Shown piece after piece: positions 19,045 to 27,747 of a stretch of 64,000 bases of DNA (position 1 is its first letter; each line of letters opens with the position of its first letter). The stretch spans positions 186,001-250,000 of the forward strand of contig CBDCFL010000024.1 in the NCBI GenBank assembly GCA_965216135.1, written 5' to 3'. Source of the stretch: CBDCFL01 sp965216135. Lineage in GTDB: Bacteria; Pseudomonadota; Alphaproteobacteria; Rhodobacterales; Rhodobacteraceae. The notes beneath the pieces were generated by a model, which saw only the letters and a list, made by a program, of their open reading frames with translations, did no database searches and was not told the DNA's origin. The translations under genes and the position numbers were made by a program.

Positions 19045-20582
19045 ACCCTACTTTATCGTTTTACTTCACGTTGCTGTTGCGCCGGGCGCATTGGATTGTT
19101 CTGATCTTCGGTGTTTTCACGGCCGCGTCACTGACTGTTGCGCGTATTCTGCCGCCGGTTTACGAGGCGCGGACGCAGATGTTGATTGAGCCGCCGCAGA
19201 TACCGACCAATCTTGCCGCGTCGACGGTGCAGACTAACCCGGTTCAGGAAATGCAGATCATCGAACAGCGGTTGATGACACGGGTTAATCTGACTGAGAT
19301 TGCCCGAACTGAAGGCGCGTTTCGCGACATTGGCACAATGTCGCCCGATGACGTTGTCCAAGGAATGCGCTCGGCGACGCGCATTCGCCGCTCAACTGGT
19401 CGCGGGCAGGCAAACCTGATGACGATCATTTTTGAGTCTGACCGAGCCCAGGTCGCCGCCAGCGTGGTCAATCGCTATGTGACCATCGTTCTGCAGGACA
19501 ATGTCGAGTCGCGCACAGACCGGGCTGGTAAGACACTTGAGTTTTTTGAAGTCGAAGTCGAACGGCTGGGCAACGAGCTTGAGCGGCGCAGCGCAGAAAT
19601 TCTGACCTTCAACAACGACAATTCTGATGCTTTGCCCACGACCCTGCCATTCCGGCTGGGCCAGCAGGGCGCGGTTCAGGCGCGCATCGCCGTACTTGAG
19701 CGAGACATCAACAATCTGGTCGATCAACGCGCGCGCCTGGTGGAAATCTTTCAGACGACCGGGACGCTTTCAACTGTGGTCGCGATACCAAGAACGGCGG
19801 AACAACAGAAACTTGCCCAACTTGAACAGCAGCTTAGCGATGCGCTGGTCATATATTCGTCAGAGAATCCCAAGGTGAAACTGCTGAAAGCGCAGGTTGC
19901 ACGCCAGACCGAAATCGTCAGCGAGCAGGCTGGTTTATCGCAGCAAAATACCCAAGGCAGCACGATGTCAATTCTGGATGTGCAATTGGCCGATATGGAT
20001 GCCCGCGTCGCGGTGTTCCAGGCCGATCTGGAAATTGGCCGCGTAGCGTTGGATGCGGTCGTCGAGACGATCCGGCGCACGCCCGCAGTGCAGATCCAGC
20101 TTGATGCGTTGAACCGGAATTACGCCAACATCCAGCAGCAATACAATACCGCCGTCAACGGATTGGCCAAGGCCGCAACCGGTGAGCGGATCGAGCTTTT
20201 GTCCAAGGGCCAACGCATTACCGTCATTGACCCGGCGACCGTGCCCAGTTCACCAGCGCGGCCAGATCGCAAGATGATTGCGGCGGGCGGCTCGCTGACC
20301 GGTCTGGCCTTGGGCTTTGCACTGATTCTGGGGATCGAATTGTTGAACAATTCGATCCGCCGACCCATAGAGATCAGCCAGCGCCTTGGAATAACCCCAC
20401 TTGCCGCACTGCCGTATCTGCGAACGCCGATGGAACTGGTGGCGCGACGCGCCAGCATGATGGGCGTGTTTCTGGCTGTGGTGATCGGCATTCCGGCGGT
20501 GCTATTTGCGATCCACACCTATTATCTGCCGCTGGATCTGATCTACGAGCGCATCGCCGGCCGTATCGGAAGAATTCTGTAG
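19041..20582 (+). CDS. Wzz-like polysaccharide chain-length determinant (EPS co-polymerase)
   Basis: 513 residues. It has an N-terminal membrane segment (IVLIFGVFTAASLTVARIL), a long periplasmic region with predicted coiled coils (for example ERLGNELERRSAEILTFN) and a GNVR-type block (AVQIQLDALNRNYANIQQQY) before further C-terminal hydrophobic segments (from about residue 415). No kinase domain is fused; the partner kinase is the next gene. It controls chain length and couples polymerisation to export across the inner membrane. Confidence 0.85.
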   Translation: MNPTLSFYFTLLLRRAHWIVLIFGVFTAASLTVARILPPVYEARTQMLIEPPQIPTNLAASTVQTNPVQEMQIIEQRLMTRVNLTEIARTEGAFRDIGTMSPDDVVQGMRSATRIRRSTGRGQANLMTIIFESDRAQVAASVVNRYVTIVLQDNVESRTDRAGKTLEFFEVEVERLGNELERRSAEILTFNNDNSDALPTTLPFRLGQQGAVQARIAVLERDINNLVDQRARLVEIFQTTGTLSTVVAIPRTAEQQKLAQLEQQLSDALVIYSSENPKVKLLKAQVARQTEIVSEQAGLSQQNTQGSTMSILDVQLADMDARVAVFQADLEIGRVALDAVVETIRRTPAVQIQLDALNRNYANIQQQYNTAVNGLAKAATGERIELLSKGQRITVIDPATVPSSPARPDRKMIAAGGSLTGLALGFALILGIELLNNSIRRPIEISQRLGITPLAALPYLRTPMELVARRASMMGVFLAVVIGIPAVLFAIHTYYLPLDLIYERIAGRIGRIL

Positions 20583-20608
20583 CGCCGCGCTAGTCAAAGG
20601 TTTGCCTG

Positions 20609-21436
20609 ATGGAAAGATTAGAAGCTGCTCTGGACAAAGCGCGCGAAACCCGCCGCGCGCTGAATACCCAGACCAAGCCAACCGATCGCGGTGCCGGAAG
20701 CGACGACACCCACGAACCTGCCGAGCTTTGGCACCGGTTGCAGGAATTCAGGATCTCTTCGCATTCGGCGCGCAAGCATCGCATCTCGACCATGAACCCG
20801 ACCAAGGGGTCGGGGCCTTATGATTTGCTGCGCTCGCGGATGATGCGGCTGATGCAGGACAACGATTGGAAAACCGTCGCGGTGACCTCACCCAATTCGG
20901 CTTGCGGTAAGACTACGGTCTGCGCCAATCTTGCATTCGGACTTGCGCGCCAGCATGAGATCAAGGTCATGGTCCTGGACCTCGACCTGCGCCGCCCGGC
21001 GCTGCACAAGGTTCTGTCGCAAAAGCCGAGCGACAGCTTTCATGAAGTGCTCGAAGGCAAAGTGCGTACCGAAGATCAGCTTGTGCGCTACGGCGATAAT
21101 CTGGCCATTGGCATGAACGTGAAGCCCTCAATTCGCCCGTCGGAATTGCTGCAATCGACGGCTACAGCAAAAAAGCTCGAGCAGATCGTTGCGGCCTACC
21201 AGCCGGATTTCGTGATCTACGATATGCCCCCGATGCTGGCCAGCGACGACAATGTCGGCTTTTTGCCGAATGTCGATTGCGCGATGCTGGTGAACGCCGC
21301 CGAGAGCACCACCATGGCCCAGCTTGACAATTGCGAAAAGGAACTGGCCGGGCTGACCAATGTTCTGGGCGTGGTGTTGAACAAATGCCGGTTTCACGAT
21401 GCAGATACCGGCTATGACAGCGATTACTATTATTGA
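20609..21436 (+). CDS. CpsD/CapB-like bacterial tyrosine kinase of the EPS locus
   Basis: 275 residues. Walker A NSACGKTTVCANLAFGLA, Walker A' VMVLDLDLRRPALHK and a downstream DFVIYDMPPMLASDD Walker B define the BY-kinase family. The protein ends with a tyrosine cluster (GYDSDYYY), the autophosphorylation tail of such kinases. Its likely role is phosphorylation-dependent control of the Wzz-like neighbour, which lies 26 bases upstream. It is the last gene of the intact plus-strand EPS arm. Confidence 0.85.
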   Translation: MERLEAALDKARETRRALNTQTKPTDRGAGSDDTHEPAELWHRLQEFRISSHSARKHRISTMNPTKGSGPYDLLRSRMMRLMQDNDWKTVAVTSPNSACGKTTVCANLAFGLARQHEIKVMVLDLDLRRPALHKVLSQKPSDSFHEVLEGKVRTEDQLVRYGDNLAIGMNVKPSIRPSELLQSTATAKKLEQIVAAYQPDFVIYDMPPMLASDDNVGFLPNVDCAMLVNAAESTTMAQLDNCEKELAGLTNVLGVVLNKCRFHDADTGYDSDYYY

Positions 21437-21623
21437 GCTGTTAAGGTTTCGACCGCGCGCAGGGCTGCGTGCGCGCCAAAAATTAACCAAACCTTAGAAC
21501 TCCGCATCTAGTTTTCACGACCGTCGAAAGGCGTGGCCGTATTTGCCATGCCGGCCCGCGATTTATCAGAATTTGAGATCAACAGGCACCCGGCACCGGG
21601 CCGCGGCGGTGCCGTTTTGTGAG
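21437..21623. other. Intergenic region, GC-rich hairpin
   Basis: No gene seen. GGCACC and GGTGCC flank a GC-rich loop around 21590-21615, possibly a weak stem-loop shortly before the spike-base gene. Confidence 0.3.
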
Positions 21624-21893
21624 ATGAAAACAATGGATTATTACAAAGATTTACCGGTGACGCTGACGTCTCCGGCAAGCGATGCAATTGCTGTGACGCC
21701 TGATGATAATGCTGTGCTGAGCTCCATACCGCGGGCGATTTACGTCGGCAATACCGGCGATGTGTCAGTCGAAATGCAGGGCGGCCAGGTCGTGACATTT
21801 ACCAATATTCAGAGCGGCACGGTTTTGGCCATCCGCGCGCTGCGCATCCGCCAAACCGGCACCAGCGCGACCGGGATCGTCGCGCTCTGGTAG
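21624..21893 (+). CDS. GTA/phage head-spike base protein homologue (Rcc01079-like)
   Basis: About 89 residues from ATG 21624 (MKTMDYYKDLPVTLTSPASD); ATG 21633 is an alternative. The body (AIYVGNTGDVSVEMQGGQVV, then TFTNIQSGTVLAIRALRIRQ, ending TGIVALW) is the compact beta-structured pattern I know from spike-base proteins of the Rhodobacter gene transfer agent, encoded by an unlinked accessory locus there. Here too it stands outside any GTA head/tail cluster, next to EPS genes. In Rhodobacter these spikes recognise cell-surface capsule, so the proximity to an EPS locus is suggestive but unproven. Confidence 0.6.
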   Translation: MKTMDYYKDLPVTLTSPASDAIAVTPDDNAVLSSIPRAIYVGNTGDVSVEMQGGQVVTFTNIQSGTVLAIRALRIRQTGTSATGIVALW

Positions 21894-21926
21894 GGGGCCG
21901 GACCGGCAATTGAGCAGATCATTAAG

Positions 21927-21952
21927 GGGGCGCAGAAAATTGCGCCCCTTTT
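21927..21952 (+). terminator. Rho-independent terminator after the spike-base gene
   Basis: GGGGCGCA (21927-21934), loop GAAAAT, TGCGCCCC (21941-21948) then TTTT: an eight-base-pair GC-rich stem with a U tract, in the expected place about 35 bases after the stop codon. Confidence 0.85.
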
Positions 21953-22014
21953 GTTCGGGTGAAAATGACCGCACAATGCCTATATGAAGTGAACCCAATG
22001 ACGGAGGTCCGATC

Positions 22015-22302
22015 ATGGCAGTGCCGCTTGTTCCGCTGGCCGGTGTCGCTCTGCGCTACGGCGCTGTTGCGCTGATTGCTTATGGGCTGGCGCGCAGAAT
22101 TGACCGCGCGCCGGTTGATTTTCGCGCCGAAGAGGCGCTGGACGATGTCAACGAAGGCCTGGCGGTGCGCCGCCAGCGCGAGCAGATCAACGCAAATACC
22201 CGCTGGCACCGCGTTATCCGCCTGGGCCGCACCGGTCCGGGATTTGAGATCGACGCCGCTTCCATTACCCGCATCCGGATACGCAAGGTGGCGCGCGTGT
22301 GA
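22015..22302 (+). CDS. Conserved small membrane-associated protein, unknown function
   Basis: 95 residues. A single hydrophobic N-terminal segment (VPLAGVALRYGAVALIAYGLA) is followed by a charged tail (RRQREQINANTRWHRVIRLG). I do not recognise a functional family. A GGAGG motif precedes the ATG, and the stop overlaps the GTG start of the GST-like gene by four bases (GTGA), so the two are probably co-expressed. Confidence 0.65.
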   Translation: MAVPLVPLAGVALRYGAVALIAYGLARRIDRAPVDFRAEEALDDVNEGLAVRRQREQINANTRWHRVIRLGRTGPGFEIDAASITRIRIRKVARV

Positions 22303-22907
22303 AGCTGTTTCACAATCCCGCCTCGCCTTTCGTGCGCAAGGTCATGATGGTGTTGCACGAAACCGGGCAACTGGGTGATGTCGAACTTGTTGCGGCCGCG
22401 GGCCATGTTCTGGATGTGTCGAACATGCCGGTGGCTGACAATCCGCTCGGCAAGATCCCCACTTTGGTGCGCCCTGATGCGCCAACGCTATACGACAGCC
22501 GGGTCATATGCCGGTATCTCGATGTGCGCGCCGGCGGCGACCTTTGCGGGCGTGGCGAGATGCTTTGGGATTATGCGACCATTGAGGCGACCGCCGACGG
22601 GATTATGGATGCCTGTGTGCTGATGGTTTACGAACGCCGCGTCAGGCCAGCGGACAAGAGGTTCCCCGATTGGGTGGAAGGCCAATGGGCCAAGGCCGAG
22701 CGCGCCACGCAAGCGCTGAACGACCGCTGGCTAAGTCATCTGCAAGGACCGGTGTCCATCGCCTCGATCTCTGCTGCCTGCGCGCTGGGCTACATGGACT
22801 TTCGTCATGGCGATCGTGATTGGCGCGCGACGGTTTCCGATCTGGCCAAGTGGTTCGCGGATTTTGGCGAGCGTGCGAGTTTCAAGGCGACGATGCCGAG
22901 CGGTTAG
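22299..22907 (+). CDS. Glutathione S-transferase family protein
   Basis: 202 residues starting at GTG 22299. The N-terminal thioredoxin-fold domain (KLFHNPASPFVRKVMMVLHE) has the Ser/Pro-rich active-site loop, with NPLGKIPTLV and the DSRVICRYLD glutathione-binding signature. A helical C-terminal domain follows. Substrate cannot be told from sequence. Its start overlaps the small membrane protein gene. Confidence 0.85.
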   Translation: MKLFHNPASPFVRKVMMVLHETGQLGDVELVAAAGHVLDVSNMPVADNPLGKIPTLVRPDAPTLYDSRVICRYLDVRAGGDLCGRGEMLWDYATIEATADGIMDACVLMVYERRVRPADKRFPDWVEGQWAKAERATQALNDRWLSHLQGPVSIASISAACALGYMDFRHGDRDWRATVSDLAKWFADFGERASFKATMPSG

Positions 22908-22922
22908 GAGGGTGGCACCCGA

Positions 22923-23101
22923 GGGCAGCGCCCGATCGCGGGCGGGCGCCTCTATGGGTTGAGGTCCGCGCTTTATGGTGCCGCCACGTCTTACCTTCGT
23001 TCGGGTGTGCAGGTGGCGGAGGAGCGCCCGCCCGTCGCACCAGAGGTGCGCCACTAAACATTGGCATGCCTCCGGCATGACAGGGCGGTCGGGCGCTGCC
23101 C
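22923..23101. repeat. Inverted-repeat element A between convergent genes
   Basis: GGGCAGCGCCCGA (22923-22935) and TCGGGCGCTGCCC (23089-23101) form a perfect 13-base inverted repeat about 150 bases apart, enclosing GC-rich secondary structure (for example GCATGCCTCCGGCATG near 23065). The rest of 22908-23259 shows no credible gene. A related element lies at 26901-27006. Confidence 0.6.
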
Positions 23102-23259
23102 GGGCCGCTACGCGGCTGTTCCGGGCAAGCATGACAACCCATTGAGCCATAACTGCGTTCGCCCGAGGTGCTGAAAGCGCACCACAGGCTATGCGCCTTC
23201 CAGTTTAGGTTTTGCGGCGGCGCGGAGATCTCGGCGAAGCGACGCGTGGCTCTTTGCCG

Positions 23260-23898
23260 TCAGAACCCCAGGCTGACACCAAAGTTCAGGCCGCTGGTCA
23301 GGATGTTTGTCGACAATGTGCCGCCGCTGCCCAGACCGGCCATGTTGACGAAATAATTCCCCTGATATTCGCCGAAAACGGACATCTGATTGCCCAGCGG
23401 ATAGCGCGCGCCGGCGACAACCTGCACCGTCGGTCCGGTCAACTGACGGCTGTTGGTGGGTGTGCCGCCGCCATCGAACCGCACGTGCGGCATGGTCAGC
23501 CCGACACCAGCCCCGACATAGGGCGTGGCCCCGGCGATGCTGTCGTGCCAGCGCCGGTAGGCATTCACGGTCAGCAGGCTCAGCCCGTTTTCCAGGGCGA
23601 GGCTGTTTAATCCGTTGCCGGCCAGGGTTTGCCCGTCCGCAATCGCGCCTGCATTGTTGAAATCAACGCCCCAGCCGTAATCCTCGCCCTGCCACCAAGT
23701 CACCCGAAAACCGGTTGCCGAGGATAGGTCCCAGCCGGCCGAAAACGAGAATGTGCCGGCACCGCCGGGATCGCTGCCGCTAACACCGCTTTGCGCGACA
23801 CCCGCAGATCTGCCGTAAAGACTAAACTCAGTTTCAGAGCCAGCGAAAGCCGGGGACACAAATCCCGATATAATAAAGGCAGCTAAGAGCAATCGCAT
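23260..23898 (-). CDS. Outer-membrane beta-barrel protein
   Basis: 212 residues from ATG 23898 (MRLLLAAFIISGFVSPAFA is a signal peptide). The mature part has the alternating strands of an 8-stranded barrel (TGFRVTWWQGEDYGWGVDF, TPYVGAGVGLTMPHVRF) and ends in GVSLGF, the C-terminal aromatic needed for barrel assembly. It resembles small OmpA/OmpW-like or lipid A-modifying barrels; the exact role is unclear. No operon partner. Confidence 0.75.
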   Translation of the reverse strand: MRLLLAAFIISGFVSPAFAGSETEFSLYGRSAGVAQSGVSGSDPGGAGTFSFSAGWDLSSATGFRVTWWQGEDYGWGVDFNNAGAIADGQTLAGNGLNSLALENGLSLLTVNAYRRWHDSIAGATPYVGAGVGLTMPHVRFDGGGTPTNSRQLTGPTVQVVAGARYPLGNQMSVFGEYQGNYFVNMAGLGSGGTLSTNILTSGLNFGVSLGF

Positions 23899-24165
23899 AA
23901 GGCCGCTCCAGTGACGATCCAAGCATTGCCCCCGCCTCAATCTGATCGTCTATGCCCAACAATTCAATTCACAAATCCTAACGATTGGTTATCAGGCGTG
24001 TTTTTGCCGCGATTCATTGCAGCTTTGCAACGCACTGCGCCCGAATGTCCGCTGGACGCCAGCAATATGCCCGGTTAGAACCCGTTTTCAGGGCTGCAAG
24101 TCACTTTGCACCCGGCAATATCCGGGCCGCAGAGAATCGGCCCCGACAAGATGGAGAACCGCCCG

Positions 24166-24726
24166 GTGTCCCACGCAGACGAGCATGAAGGCACGCGCCG
24201 CGACTTTCTGTATTACGCCACGGCGGGCACAGCCACGGTTGCGACCGGTGCCGCGGTCTGGCCGCTGATCAACCAGATGAACCCCTCGGCCGATGTGCAG
24301 GCGCTGTCTTCGATCCGGGTCGATATTTCCGGGGTTGAGCCGGGAACGCAGCTTACGGTGAAATGGCAGGGCAAACCGGTTTTTATCCGCCGCCGCACCA
24401 GCGATGAGATCAGCGCCGCGCGCGCCCAGGACGTATCTGAATTGCCTGATGGTGATGCGCGCAACGCCAATGCCGATGACCGTGCCGATGCGGCGGACCA
24501 AAACCGCACGCTGGACGAGGCCGGAGAATGGTTGGTTATGGTGGGTGTCTGTACGCATCTGGGCTGTGTGCCTTTGGGCGACGGTTCGGGCGATTTCGGC
24601 GGCTGGTTCTGCCCCTGCCATGGCTCGCATTACGACACCGCCGGACGCATCCGCAAAGGACCGGCACCTGAAAACCTTGCTGTACCGCTTGCCCGTTTTG
24701 AGGGCGACGAACTGATCCTCGGCTAA
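24166..24726 (+). CDS. petA: Ubiquinol-cytochrome c reductase, Rieske iron-sulfur subunit
   Basis: 187 codons from GTG 24166 (read as MSHADEHEGTRRDFLYY). This start has GGAGA with eight bases spacing and matches the N-terminus of Rhodobacter FbcF; the ATG at 24151 lies inside the ribosome binding site. A TAT-like RRDF motif precedes the single membrane anchor. The 2Fe-2S ligands are CTHLGC and CPCHGSH. First gene of the petABC (fbcFBC) operon; transfers electrons from quinol to cytochrome c1. Confidence 0.96.
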   Translation: MSHADEHEGTRRDFLYYATAGTATVATGAAVWPLINQMNPSADVQALSSIRVDISGVEPGTQLTVKWQGKPVFIRRRTSDEISAARAQDVSELPDGDARNANADDRADAADQNRTLDEAGEWLVMVGVCTHLGCVPLGDGSGDFGGWFCPCHGSHYDTAGRIRKGPAPENLAVPLARFEGDELILG

Positions 24727-24738
24727 GGAGCCCTACCG

Positions 24739-26061
24739 ATGGCTGGTATCCCACACGACCATTACGAGCCCAAATCCGGCTTTGAAAAATGGCTTCACAC
24801 CCGTCTGCCGGTGGTCGGCCTGCTGTACGACGCGCTGATGCTGCCGACGCCCAAGAACCTGAACTGGTGGTGGGTGATGGGCATGGTTCTGCTCTTCGCG
24901 CTGGTTCTGCAGATCGTGACCGGCATCGTATTGGCCATGCATTACACGCCGCATGTCGATATGGCCTATGCCTCGATCGAGCACATCATGCGCAACGTCA
25001 ATGGCGGCGCGGTGCTCAGGTATCTGCATATGAACGGCGGATCGCTGTTTTTCTTCGCGGTTTATGTGCACATGTTCCGCGGTCTCTATTACGGCTCTTA
25101 CAAGGCCCCGCGCGAAGTCACCTGGATCATCGGGATGCTCATCTACCTGTTGATGATGGCGACCGGTTTTCTTGGCTATACGCTGCCGTGGGGGCAGATG
25201 TCGTTCTGGGGCGCAACCGTGATCACCGGGCTGTTCGGCGCGATCCCGTTTATCGGCGATCCGATCCAGACCTGGCTTTTGGGCGGGCACGCGGTGGACA
25301 ATGCCACGCTGAACCGCTTTTTCAGCCTGCATTACCTGTTGCCGTTTGTAATCGCGGGCCTGGTCATCGTGCATATCTGGGCCTTTCACACCACCGGCAA
25401 CAGCAACCCCACCGGTGTTGAGGTGCGGCGCAATTCCAAGGCCGAGGCAGAAAAAGACACGCTGCCGTTCTGGCCCTATTTCGTGATCAAAGACCTGTTC
25501 GCGTTGACGGTGATCCTGCTGATTTTCTTCGCGGTCGTCGGGTTCATGCCCAATTACCTTGGCCACCCGGACAATTATATCGAAGCCAACCCGCTGGCCA
25601 CGCCCGCCCATATCGTGCCGGAATGGTATTTCCTGCCGTTCTACGCGATCCTGCGCGCCTTTACGTCTGATGTCTGGGTGGTGATGATCGCCAGTTGGGT
25701 TACCGGTGGCATTGTTGACGCAAAATTCTTTGGGGTGCTGGCGATGTTCGGCTCGATCCTGATCATGGCGTTCGCACCCTGGACCGATACATCATCGACG
25801 CGATCTGGGCGCTTCCGGCCAATGTTCAAATGGTGGTTTGGATTGCTGGTCTTCGATTTTGTGGTGCTGATGTGGTGTGGGGCGCAACCCGCCGAGCCGC
25901 CGTATTCGACCATCGCGCTGATCGGGTCGGCCTATTGGTTCGCCTATTTCCTGGTCATCCTGCCGTTTCTGGGCCTGGTCGAGAAACCTTTGAGCCCACC
26001 GGCCACGATCGAGGACGATTTCGACGACCATTACAAAAGCGGCGACGCGCCGGCTGAGTGA
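24739..26061 (+). CDS. petB: Ubiquinol-cytochrome c reductase, cytochrome b
   Basis: 440 residues with eight membrane helices. The heme-ligand histidines are visible in AMHYTPH, RYLHMNGGSLFFFAVYVHM, LGGHAVDNATLNRFFSLHYL and FHTTGNSNPTGV. The quinol-site PEWYFLPFYAILR motif is present. It follows petA by 12 bases. Catalyses quinol oxidation and quinone reduction in the bc1 complex of the cytoplasmic membrane. Confidence 0.97.
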   Translation: MAGIPHDHYEPKSGFEKWLHTRLPVVGLLYDALMLPTPKNLNWWWVMGMVLLFALVLQIVTGIVLAMHYTPHVDMAYASIEHIMRNVNGGAVLRYLHMNGGSLFFFAVYVHMFRGLYYGSYKAPREVTWIIGMLIYLLMMATGFLGYTLPWGQMSFWGATVITGLFGAIPFIGDPIQTWLLGGHAVDNATLNRFFSLHYLLPFVIAGLVIVHIWAFHTTGNSNPTGVEVRRNSKAEAEKDTLPFWPYFVIKDLFALTVILLIFFAVVGFMPNYLGHPDNYIEANPLATPAHIVPEWYFLPFYAILRAFTSDVWVVMIASWVTGGIVDAKFFGVLAMFGSILIMAFAPWTDTSSTRSGRFRPMFKWWFGLLVFDFVVLMWCGAQPAEPPYSTIALIGSAYWFAYFLVILPFLGLVEKPLSPPATIEDDFDDHYKSGDAPAE

Positions 26062-26070
26062 GGATAAGTG

Positions 26071-26856
26071 ATGACCTTCAGGAAACTGACCCTTACGGCG
26101 ATGTCGGTGCTGGCGATGTCGGCGGGCGCGGTGAGTGCTGCGGAAACCGAAGGTGGCCAGATCGAAAACATCCGCTTTTCGTTCGATGGGCCGTTTGGCA
26201 CCTATGATCAGGATCAGCTGCAGCGGGGCTTGCAGATTTATACCGAGGTATGTTCGGCCTGCCACGGGATGCGCTATGTGCCGATCAGAACGCTGGGCGA
26301 TCTGGGTTATACGAACGTGCAGGTGCGCGCCTACGCCGAACAATATGAGGTGTTCGATGCCGAGCTGGATGATTTTCGCGCCGCCGCCCCGACCGATCAT
26401 TTCCCGGTCAGCAATCTGGAAAACGCGCCCGATCTGTCACTGATGGCCAAGGCGCGCGCCGGGTTTCAGGGGCCATATGGTTCAGGGATAAATCAGCTTT
26501 TCAAGGGCATGGGCGGGCCGGAATATATCGTCGCACTTCTGAACGGCTATACCGGCGAAGAAAAGGAAGAGGCCGGTGTGTTCCTGTATGAAAACACCAT
26601 ATTCCCGGGCGGCTGGATCGCCATGGCGCCGCCATTGTTCGGCGAGGATGTGGAATTTGCCGATGGGCATCCAAACGACCTGCATCACGAGAGCGAGGAT
26701 ATTGCCGCGTTTCTGATGTGGGCGGCCGAGCCGAAAATGATGGTGCGCAAACAGGTGGGATTTGTCGGCGTCTTCATTCTGGGCCTGCTGTCGGTGCTGC
26801 TCTACTTCACCAACAAGCGCCTCTGGGCACCCCACAAGGGCAAAAAGGCGGTCTGA
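26071..26856 (+). CDS. petC: Ubiquinol-cytochrome c reductase, cytochrome c1
   Basis: 261 residues from ATG 26071 (GTG at 26068 is in frame), preceded by GAGGATA. It has a signal peptide ending in VSAAE, the covalent heme site CSACHGMRY, the methionine-ligand region WIAMAPPLF and a C-terminal anchor (VGFVGVFILGLLSVLLYF). Third gene of the bc1 operon. Passes electrons to soluble or membrane cytochrome c. Confidence 0.96.
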   Translation: MTFRKLTLTAMSVLAMSAGAVSAAETEGGQIENIRFSFDGPFGTYDQDQLQRGLQIYTEVCSACHGMRYVPIRTLGDLGYTNVQVRAYAEQYEVFDAELDDFRAAAPTDHFPVSNLENAPDLSLMAKARAGFQGPYGSGINQLFKGMGGPEYIVALLNGYTGEEKEEAGVFLYENTIFPGGWIAMAPPLFGEDVEFADGHPNDLHHESEDIAAFLMWAAEPKMMVRKQVGFVGVFILGLLSVLLYFTNKRLWAPHKGKKAV

Positions 26857-26900
26857 TCGGACCAGCGCTTTTGCGCGATGCGTCTTGCCGTTACATAACC

Positions 26901-27006
26901 GAGGGCAGCGCCAGACCGCAGGTGGGCGCCGCCCGGCGGCGCTTCGTGCCTTGTCAGCGGGCGATGGTGCCATCTGGACGGCGCATCGGGCGCTCGGGCG
27001 CTGCCC
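26901..27006. repeat. Inverted-repeat element B between convergent genes
   Basis: GGGCAGCGCC (26903-26912) pairs with GGCGCTGCCC at the other end; TCGGGCGCTGCCC (26994-27006) is identical to the right arm of the element at 22923-23101. As there, it lies between convergent genes (petC and thiQ), with no coding potential in between. Confidence 0.6.
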
Positions 27007-27051
27007 CGCGCCACATGCGGTGCCTGTTGCCTGCGATTGCGAAAAGCCGTT

Positions 27052-27747
27052 CTACCCGAGATAATCCTGCAGCGCCTGCGGTGGATTGGCGAATATCTCA
27101 GCCGTCGCGACCGGTGCCGCGACTGTGCCACCGGCAACCAGCGCCACACAATCGGCAATCGCGCGAACGTCATCGGGCGCGTGTGTTACCATCAAAACGG
27201 TTGCGCCGGCTTCGTGTGCCGTCTCGCGCACCAGCGTCAGCATATCGCGTCTGAGCGCCGGACCGAGGGCGGCGAACGGCTCGTCCAACAGCCACAGCGC
27301 CCGGTCCTGCACCAGCACGCGGGCCAGCGCCAGCCGCCCCTGCTGGCCGCCTGACAGTTTTGCAGGCAGGCGGGCATCGAACCCGGCCAGCCCGACGCGG
27401 GCAATCGCGGCGGCGACGCGCGCCTTGTCATCGGCGCCGAGCCGCAGGTCGGGCCGCACCCCAAGGGCGACATTCTGATAGGCGCTGAGGTGCGGCAGCA
27501 GGTTGTTGTCCTGAAAGATCATCGCCACGGGCCGCTCAGCTGGTGGCATCCCGCCCAGATCGTGGCCTGCCCAGGTGATCCGACCCGCAAGCGGATCAAG
27601 AAACCCCGCCAGCATCATCAGCAAGGTTGATTTGCCCTCGCCCGAGGGGCCGAGCAGCGCCGCGATTTGACCCTTGTGTATCGCCACCGCATCGGCCCGC
27701 AGGCTGAAATCGCCCTGCACGATGTGCATGTGCTCAAGCACCAGCAT
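27052..27747 (-). CDS. thiQ: Thiamine/TPP ABC transporter ATPase
   Basis: 231 residues from ATG 27747 (MLVLEHMHIVQGDF). Walker A GPSGEGKSTLL, signature LSGGQQGRLALARVL and Walker B LWLLDEPFAAL mark an ABC ATPase. It is placed as ThiQ by its operon with thiP, thiB and a TPP riboswitch. The start overlaps the end of thiP by 14 bases, so translation is probably coupled. Confidence 0.93.
   Translation of the reverse strand: MLVLEHMHIVQGDFSLRADAVAIHKGQIAALLGPSGEGKSTLLMMLAGFLDPLAGRITWAGHDLGGMPPAERPVAMIFQDNNLLPHLSAYQNVALGVRPDLRLGADDKARVAAAIARVGLAGFDARLPAKLSGGQQGRLALARVLVQDRALWLLDEPFAALGPALRRDMLTLVRETAHEAGATVLMVTHAPDDVRAIADCVALVAGGTVAAPVATAEIFANPPQALQDYLG

Noticed and set aside
24106..24165. Earlier starts for the Rieske protein (24106, 24151)
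   Set aside because: GTG 24166 has GGAGA at good spacing and matches the known N-terminus of the family.
26482..26973. Minus-strand frame opposite petC
   Set aside because: Shadow of a well-supported gene with heme-binding motif on the other strand.
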